From contig NC_133933.1 in assembly GCF_031877795.1 (NCBI RefSeq), forward strand, positions 24,766,029 through 24,830,028: DNA of 64,000 nucleotides. Direction: 5' to 3'. This document shows positions 29,201 through 43,504 of the stretch, piece by piece. The first letter of the stretch is position 1. Each line of letters opens with the position of its first letter. This stretch comes from Strix aluco (Eukaryota > Chordata > Aves > Strigiformes > Strigidae). The translations under genes and the position numbers were made by a program. The notes beneath the pieces were generated by a model that was given only the letters and a program-made list of their open reading frames with translations, searched no databases and was not told the origin of the DNA.

Positions 29201-29326
29201 ATACCATCTGTAGGAACAATACCAGTAATCCTGGTCAAACCACGAGGATTTCTAGCATGGGATGCTATTGATAATAATGGAATAAAACATAAAATCAGTA
29301 CTAGATGGATTTATCCAGCATCCTAA
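26300..29326 (+). pseudogene. pol: pro-pol part of the retrovirus-like element (fossil)
   Basis: Contains the parts of a retroviral polyprotein in the normal order: an aspartic protease with DTGAQIS, a reverse transcriptase with LPQGYKHSPT and YIDDIL, an RNase H region (WFSDASAKR), the HHCC zinc-binding part of integrase (HTGREAL ... CPQC) and the integrase core with WQIDYIGPL, SDNGSHFTS and NGIVERANG. LPQGYKHSPT is closer to the ERVL-type wording than to gamma- or betaretroviruses. Treated as a fossil. Confidence 0.85.
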
Positions 29327-29389
29327 GGGGTAACCTGTTCAGCTTCCCCCCCCCCCGCCCCGAGACCGTTCTCTTTTCTTTCCTTTTCA

Positions 29390-30440
29390 GAAATAACCGA
29401 CTCCACCAACGACAATGTGGAAGCAGACACCATACCCAGCAAGTCCACCAGTAGCACTGTGGGAACAACCCTCATCTTCAATATGAGACTCTTCGCAGCA
29501 TTGCACCTACCCTTTCTCTCCCTCACCATCATACCTCGATTGCTACAACAATGGTGTCTATACGGCTTCTTCTTCTCTCTTCCTTTTTCTGCTCATGAGA
29601 GTAAAGGCACTTACAATGGCTCACACATCAAATCCTTGGGATCTTGCATTACTGAGATACACTGGAAGCATCAAAACACTACAAGGCAGGTCTAATTGGT
29701 CAATTTTCCTCACTACACAGAAGGTGACAGGATTATTGCATTTGTCCTCACTATACGCAATGCCTCAGTGTACTACATACACCTAATCCTTGCATTAGGA
29801 CTAAATCACAATGGAAACATACTCTGTCCCTCAGAACATAAAGTATGGGCCCACCAGAAGGAGGGGAAATGGCAAACAATTGATGTAAATGCATGTACTG
29901 TGCAAGAAAAACGACGCTTCATTTGTGAAAGAAATACTCTTGAGGCTCAAGACATTTGTCTTGATACTGAACAAAACATTTGTCACTTTGAGATCCACCC
30001 AAATGAAACCCCTGAAAGCGTAGTCATATATGTTGGAAAAGGATGTGTTTGCATGCGAACACGATGTGATTCCTTATTAATAGATGGTACTGTCCATACG
30101 ACTCCTCCAACATCCTGACTTAATCGACCTCCTGCAACAAGCACAGAAAACTGGACAAAAGACTCTCATCACGGTCCAACATGATATAGAAGAAATACAT
30201 CAAGTATTAACAAGAGTCAAAAGGAATGGAGAACATCAGTGGTGGGAAAGCTCATCTGGATGGTCACCCACCACAACAGGACTGTTTAATTCTATGTTCC
30301 ACCCAGTCATGATTTTCTTAATTCTAATTCTAATATGTTTACTGCTCATAATTGTATTGTATATTAAGGTTTGGAGGATGGTTAAACAGATTACTCAGTT
30401 ACAGAAGTATCCCCATATGTACACCATCCCAAAATAACTT
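29390..30440 (+). pseudogene. env: env-like part of the retrovirus-like element (fossil)
   Basis: The region between pol and the 3' LTR holds several open blocks with cysteines and N-glycosylation-type sites. Near 30290-30380 there is a strongly hydrophobic stretch (MIFLILILICLLLIIVLY) followed by basic residues, as in a transmembrane subunit tail. Its position and this anchor support an envelope gene; the surface part is not assignable by eye. It is broken. Confidence 0.6.
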
Positions 30441-30586
30441 TTTTTTCTTTTTGAAGCTAATCAAACACAAAATTTCCTTCAATTGTAATTGGATTATGGC
30501 ATCCTCTGTTTATAGGCATAGAGGCAAGAGGCAACCACACTGCCACTCTATGGACAAGATAAATTGACTTTAGTCACGGGGTGGAT

Positions 30587-31137
30587 TGTGGTGGTGCAAT
30601 CCTTACCCCCCCCCCCCCCCCCCCTTTGTTGGGCTGCTTGGTGCTAGGTGCGATTCCACCCACATCCCCCGAGCTATACACCAGTCTGTGGAGATAAGGA
30701 CTGACAATGTTAACGAGCCTGGCTCCTGCCCCTCCCGATTGCTGGCCCATCAACTCCTAAGGGCCTGGCACACCTGTGCCTGGGATGTGGTCAAATGGGA
30801 ACAATAACAGAGTTGCACATTAATCAAATTCTTGTGTAACTGCTGGAAGGCACCAGAAGGCATTTGACAAAAGTCAATTATCTTGGACCCTATAAATGGC
30901 GACCACCAGGGAGACCCTTTGAGCTCTCCTGGATCGCAGCGGGCCTGTGACCAGCATCTCCCCTGAGCTGGGACGCCTCTCAGGTACCAAACCCTTAAGG
31001 TGTCGTCTGCTCCACACGGAAGGCCAGGGCGAAGTCCCCCGCTCGAGTCTCAATTGTCGCCCGTTGAGGAATGCCAAGGCATTGTGAGTATTTGCTCTAA
31101 ACTCGAGAGGGAAATTTTCTTTGAGCTAGCTTCTCTT

Positions 31138-31176
<39 letters not shown>

Positions 31177-31466
31177 TACCCTTGTTTCTGTGTGTGTATG
31201 TCTATTCTGTGTTCATTCTACTGAATCCAAACACCTTTGTTTCTGTATGTTTGTCCATTTTGTTATGTGCATGCATGTGTATATATGTATATATATAGGT
31301 ACCGTTAAGTAAGTTAGTGTGAATCTTGTCATTTTAGAATCTGAATAAGTCGCTTTTCTTTCTTTTAGTATTTCTGAATTATTTTATAATAACAAATTGC
31401 TGTTAGTTATTAATAAACCTAGATTTCTTACTAAATATTACCGTGTTAATACTTTCATCCGCGACA
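30587..31466 (+). repeat. 3' LTR of the retrovirus-like element
   Basis: Nearly identical to the 5' LTR, including the C-run (19 bases), TATA-like box, TG repeat and AATAAA. The TG repeat is longer here than in the 5' LTR. Followed by the second GAGCT of the target duplication. Confidence 0.88.
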
Positions 31467-31471
31467 GAGCT

Positions 31472-34400
31472 TAAGGTTTAGTTCTCTTTGCTTGTGACTT
31501 CCAGGGTATCCTTTGGGTATTCACTTAAACTGCCCCCCACCTGCATTTAGACCCCGACTCCAGAGCTGCACTGCTCAGATTTACCTGTGTTCGGTTGCTG
31601 CCTGCCTGTGGACATACCTCCACTCAGAGGTGCTGCAGATTTGGTACTGAAGCTGCTGAGATCCCTGAAAGCTGTGTTTCTCTATATGTGCAGAAGTATT
31701 TCAGTTTTGACAGTTTTCAGGTTTTGGCATCTAGCTCAGACTCAAGGCTAACTGGGTTTCAAGTACAAGATGTTTCTCTAAGAAGAGTCCTCTGAGAGAC
31801 TCAGTCCAAGAGGCATCTCTGAGGATGCCTAAGGCATCTCAGGAGGATCTAGTTCTTTTTGAAATACAGTGATAGCACTGCTTTAATCTGAAATATGTCT
31901 ACAGAGGAGTTGTTTCCCTGCCACTTTCACTCTCCTCCCATACATTGTGGTAGTAGTGGTTTAAGCACTTAACTAAGATGGATGCGAGAAGCTCTGCTTC
32001 AAGCCCCTTTTCTCTTTAGATGATGCAAGTCAGCATCTCCTGTTCCCAGAAGAGGCTTTACCACCTAGACCATGGGTAATATTGGAGGAGAGGTGCCACT
32101 CCATTCTTCCTCTGGAAGTTATGCCACTATACAAAATAAATTCAAATATTTACATGCCAGGAATACAGAAAGTCTGGGTGAGATGGAACACTCTGAGAGG
32201 AAGATCTCCTCCATGGAGCAGTGGAGCCTGAAGTCTGATCCTCAGAAGTGCTGCTCATGGGTAGCAGATCAACACAGATGGCTCATTGACAAAGGTCTAT
32301 GACTCCTGCATCCCTGGGGGTCCCAGTGACCCTGGCACCAACAGACTTAATTTTGCCTGTCCTCATAAGGATCCTTGATCCAACTCTGCCCATAGGACTG
32401 CCAATGTTATTCTAGTTTAAAGGCTATCTCTCTTCAGTACCTGATGTCCTATCACCATTCTGTGGTGTAATGGAGCTATGTAACAGTGATGTCCTATTGT
32501 CAATAGGGATGTATGGTCTTTTTAAGACAAAGTGCATTCTGGCAACAGCAGATACATGAGCATGTCTTGAAAAATCGTGGTATTTGCCAAATCAGGATAT
32601 TGCTTCTCTGAATTCCTACACATAGAGCAAATGAAATTTCATCAAATACCAGGAGTATGATTTTTTTTGTTTCAACTTTGTTTTATTCTGAATGAACACT
32701 TCTGGTTTGGAATTCCTGGGAAAAAAAGGTAAGTAAAATACAGTTGGTCATGTCTCCTTTATTTCATTTAAAAGTAGCTGGCAACATAGTGATAATTGGC
32801 TTGAGGATACTCGATGAGGAAATGTTTCCATCCCTAAATTCAAGATCATTGCACGGATGGATGGAGACAGCTAAATCAGAATTTAGTTAGAAGATTAATG
32901 AACCTGGCTGGACCAAAGAGGTTCACTGTATTGAGCAAAAAGTGAACAGCATGTTTTGGTTTTAGTTTTGGTAGGTTGAAGTATTCTGATGTATGTAGTA
33001 AATTATGCTCCATGCCACTGGAGTGGTCAATAGAGAACTCTGGGAATACAGCTCATTCAGAGACACTGTAAAGCCAATTATACCACCACCAGATCTCAAA
33101 AGTACCACAGCGCTAGACAAGACTGTGCTGTAACACATCTTCAACCTGCACTCCCTAAACGTTTACTTCTAATTAATTTTCTTAATTGCATAACAGTGCA
33201 CTTCCTAATTACACTGGGGAACCACTCTTGGATTGTAACAGAGTCTTTATCTATTGCTCAGATTATTCTGGCTGTCGCTCTATCAGCATACTCCCTGGCC
33301 TAATTTTGTGCTAGCCCGTATGTCTATGAGCACAGACTGCTTGGGGAATGCTTGACAGATCCTTCAGCTGATGCAGCTACATCTCCAAGGACCAGATGGA
33401 TACTCTTATTCACACTGAGTTACTACTTGAGTAGCGCCACTGAAATCAATGGGACTACTGTGGAGACACTTACTGCTTGATGCAAGAGTTTTGTTAAGAG
33501 CTTCTATAAACAACAGCCAGAGGAAGTAATTTGCTGTGCACATCCAGTTTTATTGGTCCTACAATACCCAGGAGCTAGACTGTGTGTTGTTGAGTGTCAT
33601 CTAGTTTGGGGAGTAACTAAGTCCTTATCAACAGATGGCGTGCTCCTGAAACAAGGAGCACAATCAGCCCCCAAATTAGCCTTTTCACATGATGCTGACA
33701 GAAATGAGGAACCCATAATCTCAGATACCACCATTTATTCCGTCATTGTAGCTGGCATACACAATGGTATAAGCAGATATGTTATAAAACCATGCAAGAA
33801 TAATTACAATCAAGCAGTAAAAAGACAGGCAAACCGAAATCCCAGTGTGAGGAGTCTGGTTTTGAAGGGACACACATCCCAACGCTGCCAAATATATCTG
33901 CCAGGCAGTAGCGCACTTTTTGTTTCACTCAGCTATGCATGTGACTGAGGTTAAATACCTGAAGTGTACCCCACATTTGTATAGCACCGATGTGCTTTAA
34001 CACAGCGTCAGTGCCTCTCTGGGTTTCCACCACTACTGGGAAGTAGCTGAAGGCTGGATCCTTTTTGCTCATATTTTGCTGAAACCAACCAGAAAATTAA
34101 TAATAATGCTTGGTAGATTTTGTATCTCTTTTCCTCCTTTGTTTTCAAACTTCATAAACTTCTTAGCCAATGGGTTTACTGGGAGATCTCCCAAAAAACA
34201 TCTGCTTTGCTCCAGGAGAAGAAGATGTTCAATATAGTATCAAAGTAATACATTTAAACCTGATCAAAGGAAATATATTTTACAAAATGCTGACGAAATT
34301 GTGGAGCTTATTGTCACTGGATGCTGCTGGTCTACATTATTTGGCAAGATGAGAAAAGGGATCAGACATCCCTTTCCCTATTTTTGTATGGATAAAAAGG

Positions 34401-37400
34401 GTAATCATTGTTTTAATAATTATTGCTAAAACATCTTTTGGAAAATTATGAAACATCATAACTTCAGGCTTTGAGCCAACCTCTAATATTAAAGATAGAG
34501 AGCAAACCTGCTGTGAAGTCTAAGATATCCCTCCACCTGTGTGGCTACTCTGAAATACTCGATCTTGGACACTTTGAGACAGGATGGTCCACTGAATGGA
34601 CCACAGATCTCTTCCAGGAGACCAGTGTTTGCTTCATGTTATATCAAATAGACTTGTACTCATTTGCTGTGCAGTTACCACTGGCACTTTGTACTTCATC
34701 CCTCTGCATTGCCAGGAGCCTAATGTCAGCTTCTGCTTTGCTGAGCAGAGAGGAGTTGACGTGTCACAGAAAAGAAGGAGCTTGTGCCCTCTCATAAAGT
34801 TTTCACTCCTCCTCCTCCTTCCTTTGATGCTTTTACTGCATCCTAAATAAATGTAGCTGAGTGGTAAGTTATATGTTTATTCTTTATTTATAGAAATATA
34901 AGGCATTGGAGACTGTGAAAAGTATTTGCAAAGCACAGTTCTGGCCAGTTATTGAATTGGCTGAAATATGTTTGAACAGTATCAATTACTCTAAAATAGA
35001 GGACAACATATAAAAGTGTAATTGTCTTTTTCTATAAAAATAGCTTACAATGTGTGGACTTGAGGACACTAAGACATGTATTAAAAGTATTTCACATAAT
35101 CCCGGTCTCTGTCAATTGTGAAAAACCTCTCTGGGTCCCTAGGGCTCCCTCAGGAAGCGCAACATGGGGACAACCCATGGCTCTGATTTCAAAATCTGAT
35201 GATAATGGTGACTATAGTCCCTGGATCACTGAAAACATCACTTCGTAATTCCTGTTTTCTAACAACGCTAGAAAATTACTTACAGGATCGAATAAAAACC
35301 CACTAGAATTTAAATAGCTGTCCTGATAGAGATCAGTCCCCAAAGGGGGAAGCATATGGGTACCCAAAGGGACAAATATTTCTGTCTACAAACATACTTC
35401 TTAATGATGATGATATGCAAGCTGTAATGCTTCCTTTTCATTTAGCCCTTTTAACACAATCACAGCAACACATGGCTTCAGCCTGAGTTGTTCCCTGCCA
35501 TCCATTCTAGCAACCAAGATCTGTGAGACAGATCTGCTTCCAAATTGGATAAGACATGTACCAGGTGCCGCATCCATGAGCACTGCACAAACAATGAAAT
35601 CCTAAAATTGCCTTTCAGCACAGCCTGATTAGAACCGGTATAAAACAGCAGCAAGGGCTGCCTGAGCCTCAGGATCCGTCTTACCACTTGCCCTCTGCAC
35701 TGCACTTCAGACTGCACTGCCGGTGGCTTTCCCACCATTGTGCTTTCTAAGAGTATAAATGAAGGATGGCAGGCTGTGAAAGCAAAGTATGGTTATGCAG
35801 TTGCTATTAGACTGGGACTTGGGAGATTTGGGTTGGACTCTCAGTTGTGTTGCAAATGACTTGCGTGATTTTGAGAAAGTCATTTCGCCTCTTAGTGTCT
35901 CCATTTCCCATATTTTCTGTCCTTTCTTCAACAGGCTGGCTCTCCAATCTACATGAACAAGACATAAGCTGCTGCTCTAGCACCGTGATTCAATCATCAT
36001 GTTGGGATCTCTCTCTACATGTGACAGTTTGCTATACTGGAAATGAAACACCATGCCAACTGTGCAAGTCCTCTTTTAAAAATGGAAAGTTCCTCTGCAT
36101 GCAGGCTGGCAGAGCCCTGTGTCTTCTGTCACCCATGATACCCATAAAAAATTATATGCTCTGTTTCAAAGCAAAAGAATTGTTATCTTTCTCAGTGACA
36201 CCCGTCAACCTGGGCAGATGTCCCAGACCATCATGATGAATACAGGTCCCACCAAACAAAATAGGCTCTGATATTTTTTTCAGCCTGCGCCCTGAATGGC
36301 ATCTTTGCTTTAAGTGAATTCGCAAAGTCTAAATGCTTGGGAACTCAGTACACGATTCCCCTGGTGTTATAGAAGGGAAATAAAATGTGGACCACACTTT
36401 TCAGGGTTTATAGGAGTAACAGGAATAAAAGGCAATAAAATGTGAGTTATCACTGTGGTCACAAGTTTGACTCTCATACAAGCAAAGGTCAGATCAGCTA
36501 ATAAAACAGTTCATTCTTTCCAGTTCAGAGTAGGAGGGTGCTTTAATCTTCAAAACATCCTTGTTGAATATACTCACATATGCCAGTGCCTGTGGCTAGC
36601 TCTAAAAATAATCATGATTCATTTCAAATTTGGACATGAGTTGAACTATGAGGATCATGACTCACTACATGCGGAAGAGTCAAGGGGATCTCACCAGTTC
36701 ATACTCAGATGAAGGAGTTAGTATCACTTGTTTTCAAAAGCAATTTCAAGGCTGGAATTGTTTAACTGCAGAGTTCCAGCAAGTACTTGTGCATGGCAGG
36801 ACTATTGAAATTATAAGGTGCCAGTTCCTTTTGGCAGGGCCTGGACATTTTTAAGCAGAGTTTTTCTGGAAGTTTTCTTTCTATCTCAGTTGCTCACAAG
36901 CAGATGAAAACTTCAGCTTCCCTCAGGCTCTGCCGTGACATGCTGCTGGGTGCTCTTGGCTGGTGCATGGTGGCACTGGAGAGATACAGGCTGCCTTGGA
37001 GTTCAGAACAAGCTGTATCAGAGGAGAATCAAGGTGAAAGACATTTACAGGAATGTCCACCCCATTTTTAAAGGTCCTCTGCTGAGAAACCTGTTTAAGA
37101 AACATGGCCAGAATGAGGCAAAGATGAATGGTGGAGAGATGTTGCAAGTATCTTCTCTCCCAGACAGACATTCCGAGTGACTAGTCTGATCTATCCTTGC
37201 TGAAATGGACCTGTTTTGGTTGTTGAAATTCTAATGATCTCTATTTTTTTTACATGTGGAATTTATTATGTCCATTTCTATCATGAATGCAGTACTTTCT
37301 GTCTCTAAAGAGACATGGACAGATTGCAGAAGCTACTGGGTATTGATTTTGGTGACACTAACTTTAAATTAGAGCTAATTTCTGAGCACATGTAAAGAAT

Positions 37401-40400
37401 GTTGTGAATTTGTTTTAAAAAAGAACTCCACTGAAACATACTAAAATTGGTAGGTACCATTTAAAATAATAACATAAACCTTAGGATAACCAAATTTGAA
37501 TATTATAGAGATGCATACCTTTTTCTCTTTAGAAAAAAAAAAATTACATAAAATGACAGGGGGATCAATGATACCTAAAAAGTCAATTAGAATAAAGCAT
37601 TGCCCCTGGCTTTCCAGGTGGCTATATCCTTTAGTTCTAGTTAGAAAGGGGTGCCCCTAAGTTTGTATTCAATACAGCTGTGCTGCCAGTGACTTCTACC
37701 TGTGCCTGCCCACTGGAACTGTCTTACAGAGACACTTCAGTGCAGAATCAAACTGTCAGCATAGGACTGATCCCAAGCTTGAGCCCAATCCCAACTCACA
37801 TCAATGGCTCTGATGCAAACCTGTGCTCAGGCACAGGCTTTGGGTGAGCCCTGGCACATGGCTGGGGGAGAGGAAGCAAAGACTGAGCCTGCCTCTCCTC
37901 TCGCCTGCGGTGTGGTCAACGCTGGTCCCCCAGCTGGGTCCTCCAGCTCTGCACCCCGTGGCAGGGAGCCAGAGTCTGAGAGACGTGTCAGCCAAGGTCC
38001 TTGGAAGGACCTGCTGTCCTATGGGGCAAGGTAGCGTGGAGCATGAAGATAGACGAGCCACTAGAAATTCAGACATTCAGGGTGAGGGAGTACCAAGCGG
38101 TATCATTAGACTAACTCTTATGATTGCAGTATTGTTTTTATCAACAGCTGAATGTCACTATTAAAAATGTTTACATTTTGAAGAATAAACAGAATCTTTT
38201 TTATTGCTGATTTGAATCCCTCTCTATGCCTTTTTAGTGCCCCAAGGCTGACATTTCATGTCCTTATTATATTAATTTCTTAGTCTGTTTTTATTTTGGG
38301 TTGGTTTGGGGCTTTTTTTTTGCTTATTTGATAAACATTTTGTGTACGTGACCTGAACAGTGCAAGATAAAGTTCAGTTGGGTAATTTTAATGAAATCTG
38401 GGAGGTTGGGAGAGAAAATTCAGAAGGTGTTTGAAGCAAGTGCTTGTATTTCACACTGTGTTGCAGCAGCTGAAATTAAATTCTGATTAATATTTTTCAC
38501 AACCAGTAGTAAGTGACTGTACTGGCCTTTGATTGTCAGTAGTTTTTTAATACATGCCAGAGGTCAAACAAGTAAAAGTCCAAGGAGGTATGGCCAGGGG
38601 GCATGATGGGGAGAGAACAGGGAGTGGGTATTAATGTGATACACGTGGCATGTACATGCCTGTTATTTAACTACGGTTCGTTCTTACTTCATTCCCCCAG
38701 GCAGCCTGAAGCTAATAACCCTGTCACCTGGAGAGATAACACAACACTGATCATCACAATTTCACTAATAAGTAATTAATTATATCGCACCCTAATAAGA
38801 CCAGCTCTGAGTGACTCCTTGTTTATCTTGGATTACTTTGTCAAGACTGAATATATTAATTTTACAGATAAAGCTGTGTGTGCTTGCACACCAGCTGATG
38901 CTGTGTGTCTCTCTATGTCACCTACTATCTGCACCCCTCCGACCTCCTGAAATCCTGATGAACAAGACTCACTGGGCAGGGAAAGTCAGAGAATTTTTTC
39001 CTTCTCATTTAGCACTGCATGATGCTATCCCACAGCTGCACATGCCTCCCATTGAGGTTGTTATTACAGTCACCTCGGCTTAGGCCATTTTATCTTAAGG
39101 CATAAAGGACTGCAATCCAAATGCAAGCCTGGAGATTGTGACTCAGCTCTCCTACATCTAACTATGCTCCAAAGCAGCTCCCTTGACCATTTTGATAAGC
39201 CCAGAATCTGTCAGTTGATAAAATAGCCTCTTTATTTTGATATCTCAATGATATGAATGGCACTGACAAGCTGCAGAGAGGAGGGTTAGAGTAATGGACA
39301 GGTAGCAGAGTGGGCAGAGGGAGATCCTGGAAAGCTCTTAGCCTGCCTCTGTAACAGCTACTTGAGAAACATTTCTTCAAAATGTTCTTTTTTTCAGAAA
39401 GTGCCTCTGTGTTGAAACAAATCAGGTCTACTGCATTTTCAGTCTCAGAGCAGAGCTGAAGCAGTATGGGAATATCAATGAATTCATGCTTTTTTTTTTC
39501 CCCAAAAAACTTAATTTACAGGAAAAATGTTTGAAATCAAAACATTGACATGATTGTAATATCATCTTCAAGCAAAAAAAGGTAATGATTTTGGCTTTTA
39601 AACCTTCATTTAGAAAAAAGGAGAAGCAGGGATATTCAAAGTAATGGTAATGGTAATTCTCTTGAAGCAGCAAAAAATTCCCCACCAATTATGGCCTAGC
39701 ATACTACAAACTGGACACAAATTTCAATTTTGGAACTAGTTTCAATAGTCTAGTTGAATATTCACCTTAGAGATCTTCCTGGTCTGTGAAAGGTCCAGCC
39801 TTCAGAGACTTCTGAGCTAAAGGCATGTGACCTCCTCCAGCCTTGTTCAGCTCTGCTCTGTTTTCTAGGATGAAGCACTACAACACAGACATCCAGGGTG
39901 AGGGAAAGGGAGAGGGAATGGAGGTGCAGAGTGTTACTGCATTCCCAGTACATCTATGCGATGTTCTTTTTAATGTCATCATGCATCAGTGAGTGATAAC
40001 AAATGGTGGTGCCTAAATAGTGGGATTTGCTAAAGAAGAGACTAGTAATGAGACTAAGTCATGCTTTGGTTGAAACCACTAGCAAATACTTCAAAGAAAG
40101 CGTGTTCAGGGACTTATACAGCAGATCAAGATGCCACCTGTGAAGGAGTAGTTTAGTAAGACCTGGTGGGAGTGATACTTAGAGGGTGAATCTGGTATTA
40201 CTAAGTGTGCTGCAAATTTCACTCCACATTTTTAGTCAACCTGTGTTTGTGAAGATGAAAGGCAGGTAAATGAAAAGCTGGGTTCCTGAGAAGGAAAAAG
40301 GCAAACCCATGAAGTCAAGCACAAGAAAGCAAAAAGCTGGACTGAAAATCCACCGCCGTTAGGTGGGAGCTGAGGAACATCTGTAACAGCATGTCATACT

Positions 40401-43400
40401 CCCGCAGGTGATCTAACGAGGCTGCCACAGCTAAGCCTCTCCAGTTAGACAAGTGCTTGCCTTCTCTGGGAGAACTACAGACTGCCAGTCACCAACAGAC
40501 ACCATATGTAGGATTTTCTCCCCAGTATGCGGTGTTCTCTAAGGCAGTGTGTCCTGCATGCATTCAAGAAGAAAATGCTCTGTGACGCGCATGTGGAAAA
40601 AAAATGATCAGTCTTAAGCTAGTGTTGAAACTATACCTGTAAGTACAAATGGGGACAAGTAGATGCCATCACAAACTGTGTACGAGACACTACATTACAG
40701 TGATCCTTCAAGTCATTCTTTGGACCTATGCTAAGAAGGATTTTCTCTCTTCAGACCATTAATCACACTTGCTGATGGACTCTGAGAGAAACACAAGGTT
40801 AACTAACGTTGCCCCTTTTTGTAGATGTTTTTCTTTGAAGAGAGAGTGGCAAATCTCAAGAGACACAGCAGTTCAGAATGAGCTGCAGGAATCACACCCA
40901 AGTTCCTCAGGATTTGTAATCTCCCAGCAGTCATATTTTCACCTTAAGAAAATAAACATTGCCCGATATTTTGTCACTTGTAGTATAAGGGATCTCCTCT
41001 CTCAACAGCTGTTTACTTTACAGTTTTCCCAGTAAAATTTGCATCTATTTAAGATAACTGAGCCTAATGACTTAATTGGCAACTGCTATTAGATGTTCTC
41101 AAAAAGTTTGATCTGAATTCAAGGTTGATAGTAGCAGGAGTGACTTATAGGCTTGAGTCTCTAGTTGAAGGAAGCAGGTTTCAGTGTCTCCCCAGAAGGA
41201 ATTTGGTTATGATTAATGTGATCAGGGCCATACAACAGTTGATGAGAGCTAAGACTGCTTATGGCGGGGCGGGGGGGGGAGTGCTTATTTACCATCAGAA
41301 TTAAATTGTTATCTTTATTGCCAAGATCAAGTATGAAAACTCTATGTCTCACACAGATGTAGTAGAGAGATACATGCTGTCCCATGACAGGGAAGTAGTG
41401 GCAAAAGGAAGTGTTTGCTTTTGGGTTTCTTTTTAATAAGACTGACTTTCTCCAGGCAACGTCACTTTACACTTATTTCACCTCTGTGTATTGCCTTAGT
41501 TAAGAGACACATTCACAGAGGCGTTGCACAGTTGGCTAAGCCTACACTGTAATAAAGACTACTTTTACTTCAAGGTTGGAGAAATATTGTCAAGATAACA
41601 CGCTTTTACCAAAGCCCCCGAAGTTATGCAAATCAACAAACTCTCAACACCACATTGATTTTTGAGTTCATGGGAGGCCTGAGCAGTCCAAATTGGAAAC
41701 TGAAGCGGTGCTAAGAGCTGCTCTAACTTGTGTTCTAGCTCATGTAATGGCACAGGCTTTCTGCATCTGGAAAAGAACTGAAAAATATGCTGTGACCCCC
41801 AGCTCTGACTACTTCTCTCTAGCTGCTAACATATGTTTGGGACATTAGACAAATGGCTCTTTTACAGAGTGCATTGAGGAACTACAGGGTCCAGGCTGAT
41901 GCTCTGTGTCCTGTGCAGTGGGATCAAACAAGAACCATACATTTACCAAGGGACTACTTTAAAAGGTATGTTTTTTCTCAGCCACTCCACATAGGCACAG
42001 TGATCTTGTCTGTAGCATTACAGAGGGCCTTTCTCAATCTTCTACTGCCTGGGCCACATAGTTTTCATGTGCTTTTATCTTTTTTCATATGGGATTTTTG
42101 CCTTATCCTTGGCTGAGATGGGTCTACCCAAGAAAACAGAGACAGTTTCAGTCTTGCAGCTTGGGTCTGGATTCTGTATTCAAATCTCCGTAGTCTTACG
42201 AAGGGTCTGAGGGTAAGACATGCACCACTCTTGACTCTGGACTATCACTGATGGCCTGGTGTAGTGCTTCACAGTGAGACTCAAAGCACCTTACAGTTAA
42301 TGCCTGTATCTTTGGGGTTTTTTTCAGCAAAATGTTTTTTTTTTTTTTCCCCACTGTGTACCAGACTGTTATGTGCAACAGTGCTAGTTAGCCCCGGGTA
42401 CTCCTTGGGAAGTCCTATTATGCTGGAGAGGACTGTGGCATGCCGCAGAGCCTTGTGTACGGGACTGATGTCAACCTACCCCCAAGCTAAACAACACGCA
42501 GGTGGAGGAGGCTGTCTGTTTTGATGGTTTTGTACAAAATGATGCATGCAACCACTTAGGGTTCATGAGCTTGTCTGAAAATAGTGACTGTATTGGGATC
42601 ATCTCATAATAAAGAGAGGCAGTTGTGGCTAGATTAAGGAAGTGTGTGCTCCTGAACCTCAGTGGAATTTACTTTGGGAGTGTTGCTCAGAAGAGACATC
42701 CTGACTGCTCAGAGGTGGGTAGTGTCATAAATAAATGGCAGCTAAATTGAAAAGGAGAAAGAGGAGATCAGAAAGTGTAAGAAATAATAATTAGAAGTTG
42801 AAATCCCTGAGGAATATATCAACTATAGTATATCTGAAGTATGGTGCAATGTTTAAAGTCAGAGTAATTCTATCTTCAAGCCACATCATTGCAAATATTA
42901 AGAACAAAAAGAAGAGATAATGTAAATATTCTTGACACTGTGTTTTAATTCCAGACTTGGTATAAACACTTGCAGTATCACTGTCATTCAAGTCCCCTCT
43001 GTTTAGGTCAGACCCACCTTTTTAAAATTTTTTCTGTGCTTTTGCCTTTTCCAACACACCAGCCTACTCTGACCTTGAGCAAGTTTCCCCCTGTATCCCT
43101 GTTCCCTTTCTGTAAATGTAGGTGATGGTACAGCAAGCCTGCAAGGAAAAAAATACCCTGGATGAACATTATTATAGTGTGCGCTCTGAACATAGCATAA
43201 GGAAATATGCTCTCAAACACAAGGTGAATTCACGTTTAAAATGGTTACAATGACAGGTTGATCTAAAATTTCTGTTCCAGTTGCCCTTGGCTTTTTGGGA
43301 TGTTTCAGAATCAGATTCCAATGAAGGACACTGCAGCAATATGCAATTCAATGTGTCTGAGGGCTCACACATGCTGGTTCACATCAGTGCCCTTTGGTAT

Positions 43401-43504
43401 GTAGGGCTTGCTGCCAGTCAAAAGCTCCTTTCATCCAAGCTCAAATTCATTCAGCATATCGTTCATATCGTCCAACAATGCCTGCTACTGCATGCATCTG
43501 CTGC
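31472..43504. other. Intergenic DNA, nothing recognised
   Basis: Twelve kilobases of AT-rich sequence without a convincing exon, RNA gene or recognisable repeat. Open frames stay below about 131 codons and look random. A homeodomain-rich AT tract near 38750-38880 could be a regulatory element, but nothing in a single sequence proves it. Confidence 0.55.

Larger units (their letters stand above)
23754..31466 (+). mobile_element. Young endogenous retrovirus-like element with two LTRs
   Basis: A 7.7-kb LTR element in + orientation. The two LTRs (23754-24640 and 30587-31466) both start TGTGGTGGTGC and end CCGCGACA. They are flanked by the 5-bp target duplication GAGCT (23749-23753 and 31467-31471). 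Between them lie gag, pro-pol and env parts in the usual order. The RT and integrase text and the 5-bp duplication point to a class III (ERVL-like) or related lineage that carries an env-like part; class I remains possible. The LTRs differ by only about five substitutions plus repeat-length changes by eye, so insertion is probably within the last one or two million years, assuming about 2e-9 changes per site per year. The element is a fossil: close to whole in layout, with perhaps three to five breaks overall. Confidence 0.88.

Noticed and set aside
33553-33948. 131-codon open frame in the intergenic region
   Set aside because: No domain, no splice partners, ordinary composition; consistent with a chance open frame.
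38750-38880. AT-rich block with TAATTA motifs as a conserved enhancer
   Set aside because: Homeodomain-like motifs are common in AT-rich DNA; without cross-species comparison it cannot be supported.
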